Shown piece by piece: positions 24,612 to 38,460 of a stretch of 64,000 nucleotides of DNA; the stretch's first letter is position 1, and each line of letters begins with the position of its first letter. Origin of the DNA: Melastoma dodecandrum. Its lineage: Eukaryota; Streptophyta; Magnoliopsida; Myrtales; Melastomataceae. The position numbers and the translations under genes were made by a program. Below the pieces are notes generated by a model. It made no database searches and was not told where the DNA came from. It was given only the letters and a program-made list of their open reading frames with translations. The stretch is taken from assembly GCA_029817715.1 (NCBI GenBank), contig JARUPY010000473.1:4526001-4590000 (forward strand). Direction: 5' to 3'.

Positions 24612-25479
24612 CTCTTCAGCGCCCCCGAGAGAGGATTGATAGTGCTCCCACGGGGAGCGCTGAAGAGTGTCAAGTTCTGGAGGTAGATGGATGCCACAAC
24701 CGTGTTCCTCTGCTGCCCGTCCTTCATGTTTCCTTTTCCTTATTCCTTACAACAATGAGCAGATGCTTATTACTCAGGTTTTGGCCCCTTCACTTGCCCT
24801 GAAACACTTCATATAGGAGCTGCGCCCGAAAGAGGTCAAGGTTGTGGTTCGACAGGTGTCTTGTACGAACTAAATGGGGCTCATATAATAAGAGATGTGA
24901 GAGGGAGTAGTAATTTGGGTCCTAAGGAGAAGAATTTATTTATAGGAGGGAAAAAGAAGATAAGTCCTTGTAAGAGAATTTTGTTCACCTGCCCTTAATA
25001 AAATCAAAAGATTCTATTTTTCGAAAGCCAATATCATTTGGAATTTTTATTGGGAGGACCTTGTGGATATTGCTTGTGTTTGAAGAACCCTAGGAAGCTG
25101 CTAATGGCCACCATATGAGAGCGTGCTCATCCTCGCGAAGGCACACGGATCGTGAAATTCGCGAAGATCGTTAAGAATCAGTATTCAGTGTAAGTAACGA
25201 AACTTTCTCCCTTACTTGGTCACACTCGATCGGTTGTTTACCACCTCTCGGGAGGGGTACTACCCGTCGGTCGGTCGAAATGGTCATCGCTAGTAGTAAT
25301 CTGGTATGGTTTGAAAGATTGTTCATAAATTATTTCAGTTTTTGCTTTAGGGGGAGTTGGGGTATACTACTTCCAGCACAAGATTACAATCAGGTGGTTT
25401 ATGGAAGAGAGTAAGGTTAAAGGATCTGTCTTAGCCGGCCACTAATTTGTCCGGAATGGCCCGATGAAAGACAAGGCCA
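24612..25479. other. Intergenic between GRAS pseudogene and MULE
   Basis: The left end may hold the lost N terminus of the GRAS gene. The remainder has no recognisable coding sequence. Confidence 0.4.
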
Positions 25480-25519
25480 TGTCATTAATCTAATCACTTG
25501 TTGGCGTCAGAAGCGGCTA

Positions 25520-25690
25520 ACGTTCCCCCCACGGGACGTCCCCCAATTGTACTAATTTTGACTACTATTTAGTACGTTTGTACAAATCAAATTAGTACAG
25601 TTGTAATTACTAACATTGTACTAATTAAAATTATTACAATGTACAAATGTTGTACTAGTACAACATTTGTACATTATAGTTAAAAGGCTC
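25520..25690 (+). repeat. Left terminal inverted repeat of the MULE
   Basis: It matches the reverse complement of about 29800-29975 over most of its length with scattered substitutions. It is very AT-rich inside and has an ACGGGACGT block near the outer end. Confidence 0.75.
25638..25675. repeat. Perfect 38-bp palindrome at the inner end of the left TIR
   Basis: The half-site AATGTACAAATGTTGTACT is followed directly by its exact reverse complement, with CTAG at the centre. The base pairs outside do not match, so the palindrome is 38 bp. Confidence 0.9.
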
Positions 25691-25745
25691 ACTGCAATAT
25701 GTTCACCGCGAGTTACGCGACCACCTGAAAGTTGGAAGGATATCC

Positions 25746-26349
25746 ATGAAGTCTATCGAGGATAAGTTGCGAGATAGGCAGGCGACAAATGATTTATTCA
25801 AGGCGGAACTGGTACTATTCATCCTGGGCTGCTACCTCTGTCCGGGTACTGCCTTTGACATCCCAAAGGACTATCTCCTGGCAACACGTGATACAGGATC
25901 GATTGTTAGATTCGATTGGGCGGCTCACTTGGTAGATCACCTGTGCGAAGCTATGAGGACATTTCAAGGAAAAAACAACCGCGTTACATAGGCGGATGCG
26001 TACACCTTCTTAACGTAAGTATTGTATATCGTGATATTGTTTGTCATGCATTATTGCATACTTAAGGATGCGTACATTTTGTACCGACATTTATTTTTCT
26101 CTTCTTAACTGCATATATATTTTATAATAACGTTTGCAGGTCTTTTATGCATGCAATATTTCTAAGCCTGGATCACCACTTTTAAGATCTGGTCGGAGGG
26201 CCCCATTATTTGTGATTGGGATGACGGCAGATTGCGTACAGTTTTCAAAATGTCGGACAAGAGTTATGTGGAAAAGATATGATATGATTGATGTAACTTT
26301 AATTTTAACATATGCGCTTGCTAACAATCGATATATTATTCACAAATGA
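25746..26349 (+). pseudogene. MULE passenger gene, resembles plant DUF1985/Ulp1-associated proteins
   Basis: Frame 25746-25991 encodes FILGCYLCPGTAFDIPKDYL and FDWAAHLVDHLCEAMRTF, a pattern I recall from the N-terminal domain found with Ulp1-type proteases carried by plant MULEs and other elements. A possible donor (gtaagt near 26015) and acceptor (tttgcag near 26139) could join a second piece, VFYACNISKPGSP to 26349, though a stop codon lies just before the donor. No protease catalytic triad is visible. The assignment is tentative. Confidence 0.4.
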
Positions 26350-26513
26350 TCAGTGTCAGGTGGGATTTGAGACGTCTAATATTGAGGGTCGTGGTGCCTC
26401 GGATGAGAATGACGAAATTCAGTTGATGATAAGGAACTTACGGTAAATGACGATCCGTCATGCTTAGATGTTCATCTGTTACTCGTGCAAGAACATGTTG
26501 AGCCTTTATCTTT

Positions 26514-27242
26514 TTGGGGGTTCAGTCCGTAGATAGGCGTGTACGAAATGTCGAGGACGGTATGAAAGACCTGCATCGGCAAGTGCAAATATTGATCAAT
26601 GAGATTAGACAAGTCAGGAGCCTTGTTCGGGTAGTGGAAGATGACATAATGACCGAGAAATCGCTAACGGAAGACATCGCGGCCCCAGATGCTGAATTCG
26701 CAAATACTACGGCATAAATGGATGCGGACCGAGGCGTACAAGGTCAGGACAATGAAAATCAGTACCCAGTTACCGAAGCAGGACCCTCAGCAGTTAAGAT
26801 GAAGGTAGTTGTTGAAGTTGGGTCATTGCTGCAGTCTGAGGGATTCGACAATTCGTAGCACACAGCTGAACCTGATAAGCCGTATTAACCTGAATCTAAT
26901 GACGGGTCGGAAGCAATGTAAAGAAAAGTGAACGATGCACTCGACAAAATGGCTAAGTTGTTGGGGTTCTCACAAGGTGAGATCGGGGAGAAAAACGAAG
27001 AATTAGAGGACTTTACACAGGGCGAGGAAGATGATGGGAAGAAAAGGCTGGTGGCACCTGAGGAAGTGGATGACAATGAAGCAACGAATGATAACACACC
27101 CTCATCGATAGCTGTGCAGCACGACGTCAGTAACAAGGTCATATTACAGATGATATTAATTTCGTCATTGTCGTTCTTAATTCGTATCCTATGTTATTCA
27201 CAAGTTAACAATGACATTACATTGGTAAATACGATTGTGTAG
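26514..27242 (+). other. Unrecognised coding-like fragments inside the MULE
   Basis: Two short frames, 26514-26717 (predicted coiled-coil, VEDGMKDLHRQVQILINEI) and 26928-27242 (acidic, ending in a hydrophobic segment), follow the passenger gene on the same strand. They may be later exons of it. No family is recognised. Confidence 0.3.
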
Positions 27243-27380
27243 AAGAGTATTTCTTCAACAAATCAGATGAACAATCCGCAAAAGATCCAGACCACTTGTA
27301 ATTCTCCGCTGTCTCAGAAACCCTTGAGGCGGGCCCGAATACAATTGTTTGATGATGGTGGTTGACATCGACGAGAACTA

Positions 27381-28160
27381 CTATTTGCATGCCATATGCA
27401 TGCCATATGCATAGGTCTTAAAGGTTGAATCTAAAGCGACGACGTCACCGAATGCTCCGTAATCCAACTTGGATTTTGTGTCAGGCCAGTACATCCGGAC
27501 GACTTCGTTATCCTCAACGGTTTTCACCAATGACATGCCTTGATCGGATACTTGTCTGGATAGTAGATAAGCGTATCTAGCATCAAACAACGAGCAACTA
27601 CCAGAACGTTCATCCTTGAGCTTGCGGTTGTTCATGTCTTTCATTAAGAAGCCGACGCGATCGTGCCCTCCGGAAACGTAAACCAGCAGCCGCATTATTT
27701 CGCATTCCCTAAAACCCATGCTTAACATTCGTTTCAAAGCTGCCAATTCCTCATCTGTCGCTGTGCGATTCGCGCATGAAACATGATAGAGGGCCAGGCA
27801 CCAACTCATGATTGTGACACAAATTCGCTAATGTGATACACCATCGACCATTGCAGTCCACTCTCGTTCTAACCTCACAAGGGCAACCCAACCTCGTGGA
27901 CGCTCTCATTCGCGATGCATCGGCTATATCAGATCTACGCCTCAGTGGCCTTCGCGCGAGGAAACCTAACTATGCATTACACACGCGCCATTTCGCCGAC
28001 GTCGCTGGTCATTTTTTCTCGTAGAGAAGCCATGAACTAATCCGTACATCTTGAAAAGTTGCCCCACCTCATATGTCGAGCCAAAGGTCATTTCCATCAG
28101 CTGCTCCTCCGACATTCGCAACACGATCATCAAATACTCGGTTGTATCTTTAGTTTCCAT
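27381..28160 (-). pseudogene. FAR1/FHY3-like MULE transposase fragment
   Basis: The N-terminal FAR1 zinc-binding domain begins near 28110 (FGSTYEVGQLFKMYG) and ends in a clear C-C-H-H pattern, with CPCEVRTRVDCNGRW and LCHNHEL, across 27990-27800. The MULE transposase domain starts with FGDVVALDSTFKTYAYGMHMA, where the Asp corresponds to the first catalytic residue of the DDE set, and then breaks off at 27381. Two stop codons interrupt the zinc-binding part and a further stop follows it before the 27809 frame. The second Asp and the Glu of the active site are missing. Confidence 0.75.
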
Positions 28161-29704
28161 AGTTTCAAAAACACACGAAGATTACTCGCCCACAGGTCTA
28201 AATACTGGATTCACACAGTCGTTGCCCACAATTGATTCTGCGTAACAACTCATTGTTGGTGCATCAGTGTTGGACGGTTACGACAGATTAACTTCTAGCC
28301 CTCCTTTTCCGATCTCGCTCGCGCCAAAATGTTAACAAAGCGATCTCCCCTTGCCAGATTGAACGTGATTATGGGGATTATTAAACCAATTCCTCATCAA
28401 TATACCAACAAACATCCAGATTGCATTTTACACGATAGGGACGCATTGTGTGGTAAGAGGATGCTTAATTAATAACTTCAACAACTGCAGTGTGAGGTCA
28501 GTCATTTAGACGTGACGAAGAACCAATTCCCTTCTCATCGCATTAACTACAAAAAGGGCTCAATCTTATGATTTTATCTCTGTCCCTTAGTCATTTCCAC
28601 AGAGGACAAATGCATGGACCGGCTCCTTCAGGGTCCCATGGCGAATGGTACCCCATCGTTGACCAACTACCACATCCAAGTAAGCTCTATCCGACCCATT
28701 CCCTGTTAAAAAGCCTATCGGGTGATGGTGGAGATATGGTATGGAACTCGCACCTCGTCAGACCGCCCGGCCTACGACACTACTTTTCACGCGCGTCTGC
28801 CCAACAACTTAGATGCTCTGCATCCCGACGGACATTGGGTCCGCGATCTACATGCTTCAATACTTGAAATGCTATAGACAGAACCCCCACTCGACGAAAC
28901 CAACTGTGATACCACTGTGGAGCGTGTGCTCAGGGTCATGCACCTGACGATACTCCACCTTCTCCATCCGTGCACAAATAAAATACTCGTGTAGGCACAT
29001 AAGCCTTCCTTTCGTCTAGCAACAATATTCTCCGAGAACAAAACCTTCCATATGTGTGTGAAGCTGGAGGTTTACGACAACACGCTAGTGTGGGAGCTGC
29101 TGTTAAAGGATACGGAAGGCACCGTTGACCTGGCTGTGGCAGAGGGCGTCAACGAGTTGAGATGCACAACGAAATGTCCATCCTTATCTGGAACTGCCCA
29201 AAATACCATAACAACTACTCCTTCGTTAACACTGCACTGGAACTCTTCGCCGTCCAGAAGACGTGCATGACATTGGTCACTAATCCCCCGTCCTCTGCAC
29301 TCACCGATGCAGCCATCATATACGAGCATTTTCCCTTCAGCAACCAGGGAAAATGCTCGCATATGCGTGCATTCTTGGCATGGCTGCGCTTTCATCTTGT
29401 GGCGACGCCAGGAGGTGAGCATCCATTTCTTCAAGGAGATAATCGCAACGGCAAATGCTATTGTTCTGGTACGTGTACGTCTAAAAAGCACTAATAACTT
29501 TTCATTCACCTTTTGTCCGCTCCTAACTCGTCTGCATTATATGTATCTCTACGCAGGATTACCCGAGGAACCTATTTTTTGACTTGTAAAAAATGGGGGC
29601 TCTTGGTGCCAGAAGCAGTGGGCAGGGGTGACCGCGGACTGTCAAGGTTTTTTTTGGTTCGAAGTCGCATCAAAATATCGCGGCCAAATTATTGTGCATA
29701 ACAA
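28161..29704. other. Internal MULE sequence without recognised domain
   Basis: Several medium open frames occur on both strands (for example 29072-29509, minus), but none shows a domain I can name. This may be the 5' part of the transposase gene or captured host sequence. Confidence 0.3.
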
Positions 29705-29945
29705 AATTTAGTACAAATGTTCTAATCAAATTTTCTGTTTTGTAATTACTAAAATTGTCCTAATTAAAATTAGTACAATGTACGAACGTGTGCATTGTAC
29801 TGATTAGAATAATAAAAGTTTTGTACCAGCTGTACTAGTACACGTTTGTATATTGTACTAATTTTAATTAGAACAATGTTAGCAATTACAATTATACTAA
29901 TTTGATTTGTACAAATATGCTAAATAATGGTCAAACTTATTATAA
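29705..29945 (-). repeat. Right end of the MULE: foldback made of TIR plus inverted partial copy
   Basis: The outer half (about 29830-29945) is the inverted partner of the left TIR. The inner half (about 29705-29800) repeats the same TIR sequence in forward orientation, TTTAGTACAAATG through GTAATTACTAA and AATTAAAATTAGTACAATGTAC. The right end is therefore itself a large imperfect hairpin of roughly 100-bp arms. Confidence 0.7.
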
Positions 29946-30030
29946 ATGGGAACGTCCCGTACGAGGGACATTGGCCTCTTCCTCAGCGTCTGATTACTGA
30001 TTAAAAGACATGGGGATGTGATGTCGACCC

Positions 30031-31415
30031 CTCGATTCACTCTCGTATAAAAATATGCAAACATGATTGATTGCCTCCAGGGCGAGGCCAACACAAGAGA
30101 CAAAAAACTTGATCGACCCTTTAGGCGTTTTCCATTCAGGTCGAATAGGGTGTCTCGCCAAAGACGACACTCTCTCCCTCACTTTCTAATCCGAGCGTAA
30201 TGTGACTTCTCCAAAAAGGTGTCCATAATCCTCGAGTGTTGGGATAAGTTTACGTAGGGAGGATGAGGATGATGATGATGATGATGAAATGGGGGTATTC
30301 CTCGGGATGACAAATAGAGAGGCATGTCATGGCATGTCATTATTGTACGATGATGATGATTAACTAAGGGTTTTTGTTTTCATTGGGGGGCATTTTACGT
30401 ACCATTTGTAACTCCCCCCAAGAATGATTCGACCTAACAACACCTCCATAGGGGTGAGAAGACTTGTCCCCGGATATATTGTAATATTCTATTCTTTCTC
30501 CAAGTAAGGAGGAGAAGAAATAGTAATCTCTGCCGCCCACAACCCATCGTGTGTTAATCGCCATTCCATTTTTGGATATTCACAAGTCGATATCTCTCTC
30601 TGTTTTTTTTTTTTGTTCCTTTCGGTGGCAGGCGAGCGAGACGGAGAGTGATGATGGTGTTTTCTGTTAAACAATCGACCTCTCAAGTCCCACGTTAGAA
30701 ACAAAATCCCTTCCAACAACTTAGCATATATATCCAATGGGTCAATTCCTTCCTTGTTAATTAATTTTGGAGTAAACTATGTTGGACATATATGCTGGCT
30801 TAAGGCCCGAAATTTTTCACACCATCGCAATGTTAGTTCAATCGAACACTTCTGTTGTTCACTTTCGATTCTCTTTCTTTTTCTTGAAATCAATCACGAT
30901 ATATCACGACATGTTCTTTTTCACCACAAATAACTACTCCTCGAATTATGACTTAGCCTTAGTTCGACAGGTATGAGATAAAGTTTAGTAGTTATTGTTT
31001 CTATTCATTTGCTAACATGGGACTATAATTTTATGTCGGAACGAGAGGCCCAAAATGAATGTTGTGGTAAGCTCAAAATAAACGTCTCAATTATTACCCT
31101 AATTTAACCACATGTCGATCATCCAAACAGAGATTAAGGTGAAAGTAAGCTTCTCCATCCCCAAAAAAGTCCCAAACCCCAACCCAACTTTATACCAAAT
31201 AAGTAAAAATAGAGCCGCCTAATCCTCTTTTTTTACTTACTTACCTTTTTAAGATCTCCGGAAAAATCTCGGTTGTTGGATAAGCACAAGTCTAATATAT
31301 ACACACATGTATATATCCCTTTCTCCTTTTCCAAATATACATATTTACACGAACGCACTGTAAGGGACGCCCGCAGAACTCCCGTTTTTGACAAAGTCTC
31401 GACTAGATCTCGGCA
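30031..31415. other. Intergenic with simple repeats
   Basis: A GAT microsatellite lies at about 30268-30286 and a T run near 30604-30615. No gene is recognised. The last few hundred bases are the presumed promoter of the small gene at 31416. Confidence 0.4.
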
Positions 31416-31896
31416 ATGAGAGCCATCTCCTACTTCTTCTTCTGTTACCGTAACCAGGGCGGATCCACGAAGTCGCTCCTACAAGAAGAGGATCGTGCCG
31501 TTAGGGTTTGTTCTGGACGTTGCCATGGGCCGAGAAGGGCAATCGGATGCTCGAGGCCTGTTGGCCGCATGCCCTGGCGGCCAGCCTTGTCAGTCATCTC
31601 TGAGGATGCCGTGCTCCAAACTCCCGTGAGCGACCATCGTCTCATGAAGAAATCGTCCACTCTGAACAAAGACAAGGCCATGGCCAAGTCCCGGGGTGTC
31701 AATACCCGGAATTTGTACAGGTATTATGCAAGTTATCGACATTCCTGTTGTCGTCTCATCATCGACTCGATTGACTTATCCGAATTTTGTGATTTGGCGT
31801 GGCTGATATATGCCTTTCCGTTTCTTTGATCGCAGTTGGAGATATTTATTGGAGAACTCATCATCAATTGAATCGCGGTCGCCGTTCATTTTATGA
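31416..31896 (+). CDS. Small protein of unknown function
   Basis: Two exons, 31416-31720 and 31836-31896, are joined by a GT-AG intron of 115 bases, giving 121 residues. I do not recognise the family. The middle of exon 1 is cysteine- and arginine-rich with a striking stretch, GRCHGPRRAIGCSRPVGRMP, followed by WRPALSVISEDAVL, which looks like a conserved core. The rest is Ser/Lys-rich and the C terminus ends SPFIL. There is no clear signal peptide or membrane segment. Codon use looks like real coding sequence and the second exon closes the frame cleanly. A later open frame at 32021-32239 does not join in phase. Confidence 0.55.
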
Positions 31897-32460
31897 TGTC
31901 TTAGAATCCAAAAATTACAGTGTCTGATTTGTCCGGGACATAAATTGTGGATTCATGTTGGGCTGTAAAAAGCATTGATTTAACCTCTAGTTATTCATAT
32001 TAAGTTCTGTTTAGGATTCTGTGATACCGTGCTTCTCGCCATTGGCCGTGCTTTCACATACCTCGAATGTGTTGAATCGGATGTCATGGCCGGTTAGCAT
32101 TGAATCCGAGGAAGACAATTGTATCATTCATATTAAGGGCCAACCTATATCAAATCGACATGACCTGCACTTCCGAACGAAGAACTTCGGTGATGTTTTA
32201 AGCGACCAATGTCTTTCCCGCACTCGCGTCTCCAAATGACTTTCCTTCCGGATTTCGGCCTCAAGTGTTGCAGTTCCGTCAATCAGATGATCCCATTGAC
32301 TTGCCTCACTCTTCGGAGGTCCATGATCTTCAGAACAAGGTAGGGAAGTTGTCTTCGGCTTCAGAAGAGATGGGCTTGTTTTAGTAGTTCTAAATCAGTA
32401 CGATGTAAGGAATCAATTTGAAGCCGTGACGTCATTTTTATTTTTTTCCCCCGAGTCGAA
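31897..32460. other. Intergenic between small gene and RPS13
   Basis: It holds the presumed 3' region of the small gene. One 72-codon open frame (32021-32239, +) is present but has no supported start or splice partner. Confidence 0.4.
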
Positions 32461-32551
32461 TGGGCCCAACTTTTATAAATTGGGCCACACAGTGGGCAGA
32501 AGCCCTAGTCTCAGGCCCATGGGTCCAGTGCTTTTCATAATAAAACCCTAA
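32461..32551 (+). promoter_or_regulatory. Site II and telo-box promoter elements of RPS13
   Basis: Three TGGGCC-type site II elements occur (32461-32467, 32481-32486, and 32514-32519 in reverse) and one telo-box AAACCCTAA at 32543-32551. This pairing is typical of plant ribosomal-protein genes and is bound by TCP-type factors and telo-box proteins. They lie 80-170 bases before the start codon. Confidence 0.85.
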
Positions 32552-32629
32552 CCCTCACTCACAGCTTCCCTTCCTCCATCCCTAGGGTTCGTTTCTTTTT
32601 GGCGGTGGGGTTCTGCTGCAGCCGTCATC

Positions 32630-33670
<1,041 letters not shown>

Positions 33671-34052
33671 TCAGGATCCCGACTCGGGGTCAATTTTGCA
33701 ATGGTTGTTATGGAGGAGGTTGTCTGCTGTTAAATGGCTTCTGAGGAGGATCTTCAAAGTGTTTCTCTTGTATTTCGTGACAGCTCGTAGTTTGTCGAGA
33801 TTATTATGATGATTATGTTTTATTTTATCTTTCAGTTCCTGAACTGATATGGCCATGATTTTGGTCTCGCTAGTTGCCCTCGTTGAATCCTTTTGCATAT
33901 TCATAACGTTGGTTAGTTGTCTAAGACTCGAGAATTTTACTGAATTTGAGAACTGGTTATTTCCTATCAAGAAACGAGGAGGAAACGACACTACTGAGGA
34001 TGTCTGTCTGTTTATAATTCCCAGATTAGAGAAGTTTTGACAATGAGTATTT
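33671..34052. other. Intergenic between converging RPS13 and receptor kinase genes
   Basis: Only 3' untranslated and spacer sequence is expected; no gene is seen. Confidence 0.5.
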
Positions 34053-36528
<2,476 letters not shown>

Positions 36529-38099
36529 CACTAGTGAAAACAAGGAATTGGCACAAGGCGGAACCCCTTAATCAAATGCTACGTGAAACCATCCACGGGA
36601 TATAGTCCAGGGAAGAAAACCACAACGAGAACGATGTGAATTTGTGATATTGACTATGAATTTTGCAATTGACTGATTCAAAATTATAATTTAACCCCAA
36701 ATGAGGGGCACGTCATTGACGCGTGCGGTTCAAAGTCGGATCAGTCTCCGAAAACATTGACCCGTTCTTCTTCCTGGAATTTATGAAATAAAGCAAGCCG
36801 GATTGGCCAGTGGGACCGGGGTCACATTCAACGGCTATGATCTACTGTTAATCAATTTGACGGTTGTGATTTCCTTGATTTCCACTCGCTACTCTTAGCT
36901 GGGCCGCACTAGTCTGCACGGGAGACTAGTATTTGAAAATAACATCGCCAAAGTACTTGAGAAATCCAAGGTTTGGTGAGTACATTGCCTAGTTGTAACT
37001 CCCACTTAGTGGCATTTACTTGCTAGTTTTAGGTTGGTTGCAGTCGAAATGGGTTTATCATTATGTTATAAGAGGATAATCTGAACCTATATATTAGTGG
37101 GATAACGTGTTTTTTTTTTTGAAATATTAATAGACAATGATGGTAGGGTATTTAAGTATGGCGGGGTTGACTGTGATATCGTAAGATATTTACTTTGGTT
37201 ACTCTAGCCTAGGATTCTGGGCTTATTAGGGTATAACGGATGTGATATGATTATCTATAGCCTATATTGTCTATGATGAAGGAAATTTTAGGAGATAACG
37301 ATGTAACGAAGATGAATGAAGAATGTAAAGATGGTAATAGGTGGACATATGCAGTGAGGGTGAGGAAGGGAATGTAAGTAATTTTGAGTTAGGTGATAAT
37401 TCTAGTGGTCTCGATCCTAAACCCTCCAAAGAAGATCCTGATGAGCTAGTGGAGGAGGATAGGTGCCTGATCAGTTATGGAGGAAGATTTTAATGATGAA
37501 GAGGAGGAAGAATAGGAGGATGAAAGGTGTTTAGAATGAATTCAAGTTGGTTGATATATATTAAGAGGATGTTAGGGCGGATCAAGATGAATCTTCGTGT
37601 GAGCTCGTAATTGAGGATGCTCATGATATGTCTGATGCCAATTTCATGTGGAGATTGCAAATCAAGATATTGTTGAGGTTGAGGTTGGGGTTGAGTCAGA
37701 GTATGATAAATTTGATGAAGAAATAGTTGAAGATGATGGTGTTTCAACAATAGGAGAAAAAAAAGGAAGAAATTGTGGAATGTATTTGGAGAAAATAACC
37801 CCATTGTGATTACAAAACCATACAATGAAATGTTGTAATATGTTTTGAGACTTCTAGATAACTATGTAAAGTTGTACAATATTATGCTATTCCCAATGGA
37901 TATAATGCTCGTTAGAAAAGAAGTTCAAAACATAAGTTGACTATGTGCCTTGGAGGTTGTATGGGTTTTGGATGATGAAATATAATACTTTTGCTGTGGA
38001 GTATGTGTTGAATGAACATAAGTATATTTAGAGCTTAAAAATAGTCAACCAACGAAAAAGTGGTTAGCATCTCAACTCATGCAGTTTTGGTGGTTAATT
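36529..38099. other. Receptor kinase promoter and AT-rich intergenic DNA
   Basis: The left few hundred bases are the promoter of the receptor kinase. The rest has only short frames without recognisable content, including a GA/TG-rich stretch around 37270-37780 that may be decayed transposon DNA. Confidence 0.35.
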
Positions 38100-38460
38100 G
38101 CAACAACTAGGGATATTGTATGCGCGCCCTCCGACCTAGCACGCGAGTGGCGGTTCGGGCGACCCGAGGATCCGGGTCCGCTCCCCCAAGGCCCAATCCG
38201 GTCGGCATCACGACTCCAGCGTCGGACGCTGCGGATGGGAATCGGGTTGGGCCTTTCCTTAATTCCCGAACGGGTCTGCGGGACATTTCGCCAACCGTCT
38301 CCAGTTCCCTGAAGGCAACGGGCGAAAGGCGGCGTAAGGCCTCGCTCGTGAATTTTGAGGAAGACTCGGGGAACGGCTCGTGTCGCCGTTACCTATCCAA
38401 AATGGCCCCGAAAAATGTGTAGTTTAACCTAGGTAAACTATTCGGAGTCGCCACCGATAA
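38100..38460. repeat. GC-rich island, probable decayed LTR-type repeat
   Basis: A sharply GC-rich block lies between AT-rich flanks and ends in GGAGTCGCCACCGATAATTA, a phrase I associate with plant LTR repeats. Open frames on the plus strand here follow base composition and show no domain. Confidence 0.35.

Larger units (their letters stand above)
25480..30030. mobile_element. Mutator-like DNA transposon (MULE) with FAR1-type transposase remnant
   Basis: Long, diverged terminal inverted repeats face each other about 4.3 kb apart. The clearest shared stretch is GTACAAATCAAATTAGTA on the left and its complement on the right, framed by GGGACGT blocks. Between them lie a FAR1/FHY3-like transposase fragment on the minus strand and unrelated open frames on the plus strand. 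Similarity seems to continue outward to CCATGTC-type sequence on both sides, so the outer borders are uncertain by some tens of bases, and I could not define the expected 8-11 bp target duplication. The transposase is broken, so the copy is not autonomous. Confidence 0.75.

Noticed and set aside
25545..25690. Spaced GTAC-rich repeats as a CRISPR-like array
   Set aside because: The genome is a plant and the repeats are the TIR of a DNA transposon with a matching inverted partner.
28568..29582. Several open frames in the right half of the MULE as host genes
   Set aside because: Frames overlap on opposite strands and none shows a nameable domain; they are treated as transposon interior.
32021..32239. 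Second exon for the small gene at 31416
   Set aside because: Joining it by the visible acceptor gives an immediate stop in the required phase; the exon at 31836 fits instead.
38079..38422. Two overlapping plus-strand frames in the GC-rich island
   Set aside because: High GC suppresses stop codons; no domain, no splice sites, and the sequence ends in an LTR-like phrase.
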